Below are positions 32,747-41,156 of a stretch of 64,000 nt of DNA, in pieces. The notes beneath the pieces were generated by a model. That model was not told the DNA's origin. It was given only the letters and a program-made list of their open reading frames with translations, and made no database searches. The stretch comes from M3007 sp031425155 (lineage in GTDB: Bacteria; Bacteroidota; Bacteroidia; Chitinophagales; Saprospiraceae), in assembly GCA_031425155.1 (NCBI GenBank), contig JANPIV010000035.1, forward strand, positions 62,001-126,000, given 5' to 3'. The translations under genes and the position numbers were made by a program. Each line of letters starts with the position of its first letter. Position 1 is the first letter of the stretch.

Positions 32747-33478
32747 ATGAATCGAGAAATACACCAATGGTTTAGCCCACGGCTGAACAAGAACATGGAA
32801 ATTGCCGTATATGGCCACTTTGGTTTCGCGCTGCTGATGCTGCCTACGGCGGCAGCGGATTATCTGGAGTACGAGCGTTTTCAACTCCTCGACGTGCTCC
32901 GCCCGGCTATTGAGGCTGGCAAAGTGAAAGTTTTTTCCATCAACAGCATTAATTCTGAAGCCTGGCTGAACAACCGGATGAATCCGCGCCACAAAGCCAT
33001 CCGCCACCAGCAATTCAACGCCTACGTGGAACAGGAGGTGGTGCCGTTCATTCATACCCATACCAGCCCGAATACGCCGATTATTACCACGGGTGCTTCG
33101 CTGGGTGCGCTGCATGCAGCCAATATGTTCTTTCGTCGCCCCGATCTGTTCGCCGGTACCATTGCCATGTCGGGTCTGTACGACCTGACGGCTTACACGA
33201 AAGGCTACTTCGACGAGGATGTTTATTTCAATTCCCCGTGCCACTATCTGCCGAATCTGAATGACGAAAACTACCTGAATCGCCTGCGAAGCAGTGGTCA
33301 TATTCACATTCTGACCGGCTCCGGTGCTTACGAAGACCCGGAAGGCTCGCGTCGCTTGTCCAACATTCTGGCCGGCAAAGGCATTCCGCACGAACTCGAC
33401 ATCTGGGGCACGGATATGCGCCACGACTGGCCGACCTGGCGGGCAATGTTGCCTTATTATCTGGAAAGCCGGTTTTAA
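32747..33478 (+). CDS. Cytoplasmic alpha/beta-hydrolase, esterase-like
   Basis: 243 residues with no signal peptide. The fold is esterase-like: a short N-terminal sheet (MEIAVYGHFGFALLMLP), GASLGALHAANMFFRRPDLF around the nucleophile serine, and TDMRHDWPTW with the catalytic histidine. The lid helix around NNRMNPRHKAIRHQ is variable. Substrates unknown. It and the next hydrolase gene point the same way, 93 bp apart, and may form a pair. The start is supported by a -7 box 22 nt upstream. Confidence 0.8.
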   Translation: MNREIHQWFSPRLNKNMEIAVYGHFGFALLMLPTAAADYLEYERFQLLDVLRPAIEAGKVKVFSINSINSEAWLNNRMNPRHKAIRHQQFNAYVEQEVVPFIHTHTSPNTPIITTGASLGALHAANMFFRRPDLFAGTIAMSGLYDLTAYTKGYFDEDVYFNSPCHYLPNLNDENYLNRLRSSGHIHILTGSGAYEDPEGSRRLSNILAGKGIPHELDIWGTDMRHDWPTWRAMLPYYLESRF

Positions 33479-33571
33479 AAACCGTTGAGAAAAAGGTGGA
33501 GAAAAGTCGAGAGAAAAGGTTGAGAAAGGGACTGTTTGGTCTAGTTGGCTAAAATATTGAAAATCAATTAA

Positions 33572-34405
33572 ATGCTTCCAAATCAACTAATTACACTCCT
33601 GCTAATTCCCACCTTGTTGCAAATCAGTTGCGCGCAGTCCAGCCGGGTGGATACCGTCGAAATATACAGTGCAGCGATGCACAAGTCCATCCCCTGCCTG
33701 ATTATCACCCCCAGCGACTATAGTGTGCTGGGGGACCCCTACCCTACCTTGTACTTGCTGCATGGCTGGAGCGGTAACTACAGCGGCTGGTACAAGGAAG
33801 CACCGCAGTTGCCGGAATTGGCGGACCGCTACCAAATGGTGATCGTCTGCCCAGATGGCGGCTATGACAGCTGGTATTTGGATAGTCCGGTGGATTCGAC
33901 GGTGCGTTACGATACGCATTTATCGAAGGAAGTGGTGGCTTACGTGGATCACTATTACAACACCCGTCCCGAGCGGTCGGGGCGGGCCATCGCCGGGCTG
34001 AGCATGGGCGGCCACGGCGCACTATCGTTAGCGATCCGCCACCCGGATGTGTTCGGGGCGGCAGGCAGCATCTGCGGCGGCATGGATTTGCGGCCTTTCA
34101 AAAAGAACAACTGGGACCTGCAAGGGGTATTGGGCAATCCCGACACCTACCCGCAAAACTGGGAGGACTATTCGGTGGTCAATCTGGTGCCGCGCCTGAA
34201 AAATGCCAACCTGAAAATCATCATTGACTGCGGCCTCGGCGATTTCTTTCTGGATGTCAACCGCGAAATGCACCAGCGTCTGCTGGAGGCCCGCATTCCG
34301 CATGAATACACGGAGCGGCCCGGCGAGCATAATGCGGCGTATTGGGGCAGCGCGATTGATATGCAGGCGGTGTTTTTTGGGAAGTTTTTTGCGAAGGGGA
34401 ATTAG
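33572..34405 (+). CDS. Exported esterase (FrmB/EstA-like) lipoprotein
   Basis: 277 residues. The lipoprotein-like signal ends at LLQISCAQ. The esterase core is standard: YPTLYLLHGWSGNYSGW (oxyanion), YQMVIVCPDGGYDSWY, AIAGLSMGGHGAL (nucleophile serine), DCGLGDFF (aspartate) and PGEHNAAYW (histidine). This resembles FrmB/tributyrin esterases and feruloyl/acetyl esterases. Probably cleaves esters at the cell envelope. It follows another hydrolase gene on the same strand. Confidence 0.87.
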   Translation: MLPNQLITLLLIPTLLQISCAQSSRVDTVEIYSAAMHKSIPCLIITPSDYSVLGDPYPTLYLLHGWSGNYSGWYKEAPQLPELADRYQMVIVCPDGGYDSWYLDSPVDSTVRYDTHLSKEVVAYVDHYYNTRPERSGRAIAGLSMGGHGALSLAIRHPDVFGAAGSICGGMDLRPFKKNNWDLQGVLGNPDTYPQNWEDYSVVNLVPRLKNANLKIIIDCGLGDFFLDVNREMHQRLLEARIPHEYTERPGEHNAAYWGSAIDMQAVFFGKFFAKGN

Positions 34406-34413
34406 AGTAATAT

Positions 34414-34570
34414 CTAATCCATCACTGGCAACGCCCGCACCCGCCGATATAAATCCTCCAACCGCAGGTCCAGTCCAGCGTATGTAACCGCACCGATTTA
34501 GCCGGGTCCGTTTCGGTCTGCATCTGCCAAAGACCCGTTGCGGGATCGGCCAATCTTGATCAACCTCCAT
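34414..34570 (-). pseudogene. Possible remnant of a small protein gene
   Basis: Downstream of the TolC-like gene on the same strand, the three frames together read a plausible small protein if two shifts are allowed: MEVDQDWP from ATG 34570, then DPATGLWQMQTETDPAK, then AGLDLRLEDLYRRVR ending at a stop near 34414. The segments look like coding sequence (acidic then amphipathic helix), but no single frame is open in that order. It may be a decayed gene, sequencing error, or chance. I do not recognise a family. Confidence 0.2.
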
Positions 34571-34575
34571 ATCCA

Positions 34576-36009
34576 CTAAAAATCGCCCAATCTACCCGCC
34601 GCCCACAAGAGTCCGGCCTCCGCTTTGCGGTATTCGCTGAGCAATTTCAGGTACTTGATCTGTGCATCCAGCCAGCGTTGTTCGCGGGCGTTAATGAGGA
34701 AAATGGAACTTTCCCCCTGCCGGAATTTCTCGGTTTCGGCATCCAGCAGGAGGCGATAATTAGCCGTAAAATCGCGAAATAGCGGCAACTGCTGGCTAAA
34801 ATTGGTGAGTTCGTTGGCGTACTGGCGCACTTTGGTTTCTACTTCCTGGCGTTTCTGGCGCAGGGCCTGATCGGTTTGGGCCAGTTTAAGGACGGTCATC
34901 TGCCAGTCGCCCCGCGCCTTGCGGTTGAGCAGGGGGTAACTAAAATTGACCCCCCATTTTATGTCGTTGGCGAGCAGGGCGGGACCTTCGGCAGTAGTGG
35001 TTGGGAAGAAGGTCCAGCCTTCGCCCAGCAAATTGTAGGTCAGGTCGAGTTGGGGTTTGCGCTTCTCGTTTTTCAGCCGACGCTCCACTTCGAGACTGCG
35101 CATTTTAGTATCATACAGACGTAATTCGGGATGCCGTTGCCGCGCTTGCGCCACCAAATCGGCGGTATTCATGGGCAGCATATCCAGAGAGCCGGTTAGC
35201 AAAATCGGGGCCGCAGGAAGCAGCTCCGGCGAGGTCGGCTGCTGATTGGGCTGCCATAGAAAAGTGGCCAAAGTCAGCGCGGCATTCTGGCGGTCGAGTT
35301 GGGCAAAATTCACATCGAGCAGGCGGGTTTGCACTTGTAACAGCGTTTCCGTAGTGTCAATGGCGGGCTTGTCGCCTTGCAGCACGCTTTCGCGCAGACC
35401 GACGAGGCGGACCTGGGCCTGCTCCAAAGCGGCGGTGTATATCTGCAATTGATTATCAGCCACCACCCAGGTCCAGTAGGCTTTGGCGGCTTCCAGCAGC
35501 AGATCATTGAGCGCAGCGGCGCGCTCAGCCTCCCCCTGCTCTAACCCGATCTGACTTTGGCGCAGGGCGGCCCGGCGTTCGTCGAAGAGCAGCCCCTGCC
35601 CTAATGCCCACTCCACGCCCACTACCGCTTGCCCGGCAGATGGTATTTTCCGTTCCGGGTTCAGGTATTCCCCACTTACCCAGTTGTAGGCACCCTTCAC
35701 TTCTAATCCCGCCCAAGTCGGCAATTTGACGCCCGCCTCGCCGTATTGGTAATAGTTTTTGCTGTTAAACTCTTTGGCCGAATAGTCAGTGTAAGCCTTC
35801 GGATCAAAACCGCCCCGGGCCCGTAACAGCGCAGCCGCCGCCAAATCGCGATACAGATCGGCCTGTCGCGCCAGCGGGTGATTGGTCAGCACCTGCTGGC
35901 GAAAAGTCGGCCAATCCAACGGCGGCGACCCCGTAGATTGCTGACAAAAAGCCACTGGTAAAAAGCCAAAAAACAGACTTATATGCAGAATAATAAGCAG
36001 ATTACGCAT
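34576..36009 (-). CDS. TolC-like outer-membrane efflux protein
   Basis: 477 residues. The signal peptide (MRNLLIILHISLFFGFLPVAFCQ) is followed by the TolC fold: two repeats of long helices and strands, with QVLTNHPLARQADLYRDLAAAALLRARGGFDPKAYTDYS and WALGQGLLFDERRAAL before helical barrel sections, and KVRQYANELTNFSQQLPLFRDFTANYRLLLDAETEKFRQGESSIF near the end. It forms the outer-membrane channel for the HlyD/ABC pair upstream, together a type I-like export system. The reading of order ABC, HlyD, TolC on one strand supports a single operon. Confidence 0.9.
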   Translation of the reverse strand: MRNLLIILHISLFFGFLPVAFCQQSTGSPPLDWPTFRQQVLTNHPLARQADLYRDLAAAALLRARGGFDPKAYTDYSAKEFNSKNYYQYGEAGVKLPTWAGLEVKGAYNWVSGEYLNPERKIPSAGQAVVGVEWALGQGLLFDERRAALRQSQIGLEQGEAERAAALNDLLLEAAKAYWTWVVADNQLQIYTAALEQAQVRLVGLRESVLQGDKPAIDTTETLLQVQTRLLDVNFAQLDRQNAALTLATFLWQPNQQPTSPELLPAAPILLTGSLDMLPMNTADLVAQARQRHPELRLYDTKMRSLEVERRLKNEKRKPQLDLTYNLLGEGWTFFPTTTAEGPALLANDIKWGVNFSYPLLNRKARGDWQMTVLKLAQTDQALRQKRQEVETKVRQYANELTNFSQQLPLFRDFTANYRLLLDAETEKFRQGESSIFLINAREQRWLDAQIKYLKLLSEYRKAEAGLLWAAGRLGDF

Positions 36010-36140
36010 GGTGGTAATTGGTTTATTGGTTTATTGGTTTACAATAGTAAATAAAATTATCGCGGCACCTTAAAACAATCTTTCTACTATAAAAATTCTA
36101 TTAAATATAATTAATAACTCATACCTCATACCTTCACACC

Positions 36141-37493
36141 TCATTTCCCCTTTTTCTCCGCCTGCCCACTCACCTCCTGGTACAAGTCTGGGGGGAAGCC
36201 ATTCAGAATACGCCAGAGTTCGTACCAGAGCGGCACGTTGTGCAGCAAAGCGATACCGTGTGCACCACCACCCGGTTGCAGAGCCGTGGGCCAGGGCGCA
36301 TCCTGGCTATCGGGCGACACCAGCACCCGAAACTTACCATTGGCACTGATATTCCGGTCCATGGCTACAATGCGCCCGCTGAAAGAACCCAGTGATACGC
36401 CCGGCCAGCCGCTGAAAAAGAAGGCCGGCCAACCATCGAACAGAAAACGGACGGGCCGCCCGACTTGCAACAGCGGCAGATCCAAAGGCTTAACATACAT
36501 TTCTACGGCTAATTGATAATCAGCTGGTTGGATACTCACCACGGCGTCGCCCTCCTTGATGATCTCGCCGATACCGGGCTTCATGGCCTGCACGATGTAG
36601 CCATCCTGCGGAGCAGTGATATAATAGAAAACAGCGCGGCGGGCATAGTTTTCCCGTTCGATCTGCAATTTATTGACCGAACCCGTGGCTTCATACTGGT
36701 CGGAAAGGGTGCTGAAACGGTCGCTCTGGGTTTTGGCGATTTTGTTGGCGAACTCATTTTGCGCCAACACCAGATCGGTCTGGTAGAGATTCAGGTCATT
36801 GCGGGCACTCAGGAATTTATTCTCGGCACTGACCATTTTAGCCTGCGTTTCCTGGATTTTCAGGCGTTTTTCTTCCAATTCCGTGAGCGACTTCAAGCCT
36901 TTATCATACAAGGCCTGGGTGCCGCCCAATTGACGTTGGGCCACTACCAAATCCAGTTTCACCCGCTCAAACTCAATGCTGTCGCTCTGCGTTTTCAGGC
37001 GGGCCTGCTGAATCTTGGTGCGCGTCTGCTGGATTTTATTGTCCAGTTCGCGTTTCATGGCCGCCATCTGATTATCCAAAGCCTCCACTTTGCCACCGTA
37101 AGAGGCAATAGAGCCCTGTTTGGCAGCCACCTGATTACCCATTCGGTCCACCAGTGCGGGGTCGAAATAGTCGGCTTTTACCTCCGATAAATGCACGATG
37201 GTATCGCCCTTGCGCACGGCCTGGCCTTCGGTGACATACCAATGTTCGATGCGCCCGGCGATGGTGGCGTGGATGGTCTGCGGACGCTGTTCGGGGCGCA
37301 GGGTGGTGACCTTGCCGTTGGCCCGCACATTTTGCGTCCAGGGCAGGAACATAAATATCAGAAAAACTACCAGCAGCACCACCAGCAGGTTCCGAAAAGA
37401 CAGATGCCAGCGCGGCAAGCGATTTTCGAGCGGCGATTGCAAGGCCTGCCACTCGCCGTCTGGCTGAATTTTATTATCAGAAATGTTGAGCAT
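36141..37493 (-). CDS. HlyD-family membrane fusion protein
   Basis: The open frame starts at TTG 37505; ATG 37493 (MLNISDNKIQPDGEW) is preferred, 450 residues. A single membrane helix (LLVVLLVVFLIFMFLPW, near 40-56), then the lipoyl-like half with ANGKVTTL and TIAGRIEHWYVTEGQAVRKGD, a long coiled coil (about 125-290; MAAMKRELDNKIQQTRTKIQQ, LKSLTELEEKRLKIQE), and the second lipoyl half YYITAPQDGYIVQAMKPGIGEIIKEGD. It bridges the ABC component and the TolC-like channel. The gene starts 37 bp after the ABC gene stop. Confidence 0.92.
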   Translation of the reverse strand: MLNISDNKIQPDGEWQALQSPLENRLPRWHLSFRNLLVVLLVVFLIFMFLPWTQNVRANGKVTTLRPEQRPQTIHATIAGRIEHWYVTEGQAVRKGDTIVHLSEVKADYFDPALVDRMGNQVAAKQGSIASYGGKVEALDNQMAAMKRELDNKIQQTRTKIQQARLKTQSDSIEFERVKLDLVVAQRQLGGTQALYDKGLKSLTELEEKRLKIQETQAKMVSAENKFLSARNDLNLYQTDLVLAQNEFANKIAKTQSDRFSTLSDQYEATGSVNKLQIERENYARRAVFYYITAPQDGYIVQAMKPGIGEIIKEGDAVVSIQPADYQLAVEMYVKPLDLPLLQVGRPVRFLFDGWPAFFFSGWPGVSLGSFSGRIVAMDRNISANGKFRVLVSPDSQDAPWPTALQPGGGAHGIALLHNVPLWYELWRILNGFPPDLYQEVSGQAEKKGK

Positions 37494-37530
37494 ATTGTTA
37501 ACCAATTAACTAACAATCAATAAATTATCC

Positions 37531-39303
37531 CTACTCCGCTGGCTCGTCATTCCAGGTGCTGTTCTCAATATTGGTACGGAAAATCCGCTCGTAGTGCCGC
37601 GTTTTTTGCAGCTCATCAAACGTACCGTCGAAGACAATGCCCCCGTCTTGCATCACCAGCACCCGGTCGCACATAGACGCCAGAAGCGGGTCTTCGGTGA
37701 CGCTCACCATAGTCCACGGATGGCTGCGGTCGGTCAGAAAACGGGCAATACGCAGGCGGTCCCGGAAGTTGAGGTTGCCCAGCGGTTCCTCCAAAGCCAG
37801 CAGTTTGGGGTTGCCTGTTACAGCGCGGGCCACCAGTATTTTGGTAATAATGCTACGCGGTATGTTTTTGCCTCCTGGCTGGAGCAAGGTTTCGAGGCCT
37901 TGCGATTCGTGGCGCATATAGTCATTCAGCCCTACTTCCTCGATGATTTGCAGCACTTTTTGCAAACTTACATCCTCCCGCCCCAAGGTAATATTCTCGC
38001 GCAACGTCCCCCGGAAAATGTCCTCCTGGGAAGAAAGGTCGCCGATATATTGGCGCATACTGCGGAGGTGCAGACTTGGTTTAGGCAGACCATTGAAAAG
38101 CAGCGAGCCGGTGAAATTCAGCCGGAGCAGCGAAATCAGCTGCATGAGGGTGCTTTTGCCGGAACGATTGTAGCCGGCAATGGCCAACCGCTCGCCCGCC
38201 TTTATGGTCAGGTTCAGATTTTTCAAAACCGGCATTTCGCTGTCCTCGTATTGGTAGGACAGATCACGCAGTTCTACTTCCAAAGGGCCGCTCGTACAAA
38301 ATTCCTCGGCCCGAATCCCTCCCGAACGCTCCAGCGGCAAGTCAGTGACCTGACCGATTTTTTCGGTGGCGGTGAGTACATCGTAGCCCGTTTCGTGCAG
38401 CAGGATCAGTTTCTCGACCGACTCAATGACGTATAACACCAGGATTTCGGCAGCCACAAATTGACCAATATTCAATTCATTTTGTACCACCAACAGGCTG
38501 CCCAGAATCAAAAAACCACTCAATGTCAGCACCCTAAAGAGGACACTGCCAGCGAACTGGCGCACCAGGATAAACCAGTGTTTGGCCCGTGCCTGCAGGT
38601 AAGCTACGGTGAGCGTATCGGTCTGCTGGAGCGGCAAACGGCTTTCGCCAGCCAGTTTGAAAGTAGCCGCCACGCGCCCCACTTCCTCCAGCCAGTAGGC
38701 AAGTTGGTACTTATATTTTGATTCGTACAGACTGGTCTTGATGCCCAGTGGTGCCGTCCAGTAGAAAAAAATGGCCAGCAAACCCAGCAACAGAATAGAA
38801 GACGTGACAAACGTAGGATGGTAGAGCGACAGCAGCAGCAGGCTGAATACGATCTGCAAAATAGACGTGCTGCCTTCGATCAGCAATTTGGGCAGGCCTT
38901 TTTGCAGGGTCAGCGTATCGAAGAACCGATTCACGAGTTCGGGAATATGCTCGCGGCGCAGCTGCTCCAGGTGCAGACGCGGAAGGCGCGCCGCGAATTC
39001 GAGGGCAGCATCGGTGAAAAGGTGGCGCTGCATATATTCCATGATGGAAAGTTGCATGATCCGCAACACGCCAACCAGCAAGGCTCCTACGATCACAAAC
39101 AGCGTGAGGACGCCCCAGGATGCGTTAATGCCCCCACCGGCGATCTGGCCAATGATGGCCTGGATGCCCAGCGGTAGTGACAGATTGATGAGACCCACCA
39201 CGATGGCGTAGAGTATAATATACCGAATTTCGCGACGGTATTGGCCCAGCAATCGGAGCAGGCGCTGCATCGGCGTCAGAGTAGAAGTATTGTTTTCCGG
39301 CAT
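37531..39303 (-). CDS. ABC exporter, non-canonical ATPase motifs (HlyB-like)
   Basis: 590 residues. Six membrane helices occupy about residues 25-320 with no N-terminal peptidase domain. The ATPase begins near 345. Walker A is GYNRSGKST (second G replaced by R). The Q-loop is present (SSQEDIFRGTLREN). The usual LSGGQ signature is replaced by PGGKNIPRS. Walker B reads LLALEEPLG (first acid E instead of D, catalytic E kept). No H-loop histidine is visible in VSVTEDPLLAS. I recall this pattern from other Bacteroidota HlyB-like proteins, so it is likely a subfamily feature rather than decay. With HlyD and TolC-like genes it should export an unknown substrate; ATP hydrolysis by this protein is uncertain. 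Confidence 0.8.
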   Translation of the reverse strand: MPENNTSTLTPMQRLLRLLGQYRREIRYIILYAIVVGLINLSLPLGIQAIIGQIAGGGINASWGVLTLFVIVGALLVGVLRIMQLSIMEYMQRHLFTDAALEFAARLPRLHLEQLRREHIPELVNRFFDTLTLQKGLPKLLIEGSTSILQIVFSLLLLSLYHPTFVTSSILLLGLLAIFFYWTAPLGIKTSLYESKYKYQLAYWLEEVGRVAATFKLAGESRLPLQQTDTLTVAYLQARAKHWFILVRQFAGSVLFRVLTLSGFLILGSLLVVQNELNIGQFVAAEILVLYVIESVEKLILLHETGYDVLTATEKIGQVTDLPLERSGGIRAEEFCTSGPLEVELRDLSYQYEDSEMPVLKNLNLTIKAGERLAIAGYNRSGKSTLMQLISLLRLNFTGSLLFNGLPKPSLHLRSMRQYIGDLSSQEDIFRGTLRENITLGREDVSLQKVLQIIEEVGLNDYMRHESQGLETLLQPGGKNIPRSIITKILVARAVTGNPKLLALEEPLGNLNFRDRLRIARFLTDRSHPWTMVSVTEDPLLASMCDRVLVMQDGGIVFDGTFDELQKTRHYERIFRTNIENSTWNDEPAE

Positions 39304-39415
39304 TGTCGCAAGGGTGGCTCGGTGAAATGGCGGTTAAAAAAGCCGCTGTAATTCTGGCAAACAGGCTATGATAATTCATTTTCCGGCAGATTGTTCAGAC
39401 AATGGGAAATAAGAT

Positions 39416-39475
39416 TAATGTGGCCAATAGGAAAATAATGTGGTCAATGTGGAGGTAATGTGGTCAATGGGAGCA
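39416..39475. repeat. Three 20-bp direct repeats (TAATGTGGTCAATG)
   Basis: Three adjacent 20-bp units start TAATGTGGCCAAT, TAATGTGGTCAAT and TAATGTGGTCAAT (39416, 39436, 39456). Inverted copies ATTGTCCACATT and CATTGGCCACATT follow at 39486-39515. The same motif recurs at 56937-56972. Confidence 0.85.
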
Positions 39476-39514
39476 CGTTACACCTATTGTCCACATTCAT
39501 CTCATTGGCCACAT

Positions 39515-40927
39515 TTATTTGCCAACGCCCAGTTTTTCCAGCAACCATTCCCGTTCTGCCACCGCTTTTACGGCCTGGATTTGCGTAGCCAACTGTCGCC
39601 GGACTGTTACGCGTTTGTCGGTCACCCGAATCACTTTTTGGGTAAATTTCACCAGATTCAAATAACTGTCGCGGTGATAGCCCAGGTCTTTTTGCCGTCT
39701 TAAATAGGCCTTAAAACTATCGAGCAGACTGGCCAGCACCGACCATTCGCCCAGTTCGTAATAACCTTTTAGCAACATCCGCCGCACGTCGAGATTGATG
39801 AATACCTCCGAAAATTCCACGGTGCGCAGTAGTTCGAGCACCCTGCTGTGTTCTCCGGCGCGGTAGTGGAAAATGGCGAGGTTGTAACGAAAAATATTGT
39901 CGCGGTCGTTGGGCGACAGGTAGGGCCGATATTGTTCCAGAAAAGTGTAGGCCCAATCGCGCTCGCCGGTCACCTGGGCCAGGAGGTGAATGTTGTTGTA
40001 CGTGTATTTGGGCAGTACGCCATTTTCGAGCAGAATGCCACGCGCCAGCGCATCACGATAAAGATTTAAGGCAATTTGCGCATATTCCCGTTCGCCCCGG
40101 TTCTGGCGGCGGATGCAGAAATTGATGGCGGCCATGTACAGATCGCGGCTTTCGGCGGGCGGAAAAAGATCGGGATGGGCCGTCAGCAAGGTGGTGGCCT
40201 GCCGAAAGGCGGCCACATCGTCAGGGTTTTGCAGGGCGCGGAGACTATAACCCAGCAGGGCCAGGGCCGGTTGGTCGGACGTAGCTAAGGTGGCCGCTTC
40301 TTTTACTGCTTCGATCAAGGTCAAACCATACTCGGTATGGCTGCCCAAAGAGCGCAAGGCGTGTGCGGTGCAGGCCCAGCGCAGGTTTTCCAGCAGAAAA
40401 AACTGGCCGAGCGCATCCACCGTGGCTTGCAGGTTGGTGGCTCCGTCGCGCCGCTGGATGATGCGCTGACTGAAAATTTCATTTTGTAATTGATAATGAA
40501 ATAAATGCCAGCCCGCATGGCGATGTGGCGAGGTAGCATGCTCTTTTTCAAGCAGTTGCGTATCCCGTTCAAACAATTGCGTCAGTCCGCGCCGCCGAAA
40601 AGCCCGCACCCGATAGAGCCGTTCGGCGAGTCCGTCGCGCTGCATTTCCACGAGCGCGAGGTATTGCTCCAGGCGTTCGGTGAGGTAGGCGAAGAGGTGG
40701 TTCAGAGTCAGATTGTGATAGACTTGTCCGGGAAAAATTTGCACGAAAACCGCCTCTTTTGACAAAATGGCCAAAGTTTCGCGGTGCTGTTCGCGCACCA
40801 GCAGATCGAACAAGGCCAGCACATCCGCGCGGCTGTTGAAGAAGGGCGATTGCAGGAATTTGCGCACGGCAGGCTGCTCGGCGGGCGGAATGGCTTGAAA
40901 TATCTGGAGTAAAAAAGTGGAGTACAT
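39515..40927 (-). CDS. Alpha-solenoid hypothetical protein
   Basis: 470 residues with helical repeats throughout, no signal or membrane helix. Segments such as MYMAAINFCIRR and LAIFHYRAGEHSRVLELLRT look like TPR-type hairpins. N-terminal part (LLQIFQAIPPAEQPAVRKFLQSPFFNS) has a distinctive F-L-x-S-P-F-F-N motif seen in Bacteroidota hypothetical proteins I recall. Function unknown. It is preceded by the TGTGG repeat array on its 3' side. Confidence 0.65.
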   Translation of the reverse strand: MYSTFLLQIFQAIPPAEQPAVRKFLQSPFFNSRADVLALFDLLVREQHRETLAILSKEAVFVQIFPGQVYHNLTLNHLFAYLTERLEQYLALVEMQRDGLAERLYRVRAFRRRGLTQLFERDTQLLEKEHATSPHRHAGWHLFHYQLQNEIFSQRIIQRRDGATNLQATVDALGQFFLLENLRWACTAHALRSLGSHTEYGLTLIEAVKEAATLATSDQPALALLGYSLRALQNPDDVAAFRQATTLLTAHPDLFPPAESRDLYMAAINFCIRRQNRGEREYAQIALNLYRDALARGILLENGVLPKYTYNNIHLLAQVTGERDWAYTFLEQYRPYLSPNDRDNIFRYNLAIFHYRAGEHSRVLELLRTVEFSEVFINLDVRRMLLKGYYELGEWSVLASLLDSFKAYLRRQKDLGYHRDSYLNLVKFTQKVIRVTDKRVTVRRQLATQIQAVKAVAEREWLLEKLGVGK

Positions 40928-41036
40928 TTTCGATAATTGGCAAAAAGTGTTCCGGTTTTGGAAGAGGTAACAGGCGGAGTAAGGTTTGTTTTTTAAAGAT
41001 AATTTCTAATAAAAAATAGATATTTCTAATGAAGTA

Positions 41037-41070
41037 CAAACCTATGAGGTTTTAAAAACCGCACAGGTTT
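41037..41070. repeat. Degenerate CCTGTAAGG-type palindrome
   Basis: AACCTATGAGGTTT and AAACCGCACAGGTT are an imperfect version of the palindromes at 17315-17348 and 57996-58026. Confidence 0.55.
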
Positions 41071-41156
41071 ATGGATCATGCACTCGATAATCCATAAATT
41101 CTGTTCCCGAAAAGACGATCCAGATAGCCCCATCTTTGGCAGAAATATTAACCGCC

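Noticed and set aside
32717..33586. 289-codon minus-strand frame opposite the esterase gene
   Set aside because: The plus strand encodes a clear alpha/beta-hydrolase with a promoter box; the reverse frame is a shadow.
39416..39475. CRISPR array from 20-bp direct repeats
   Set aside because: Repeats are contiguous with no spacers; no cas genes.
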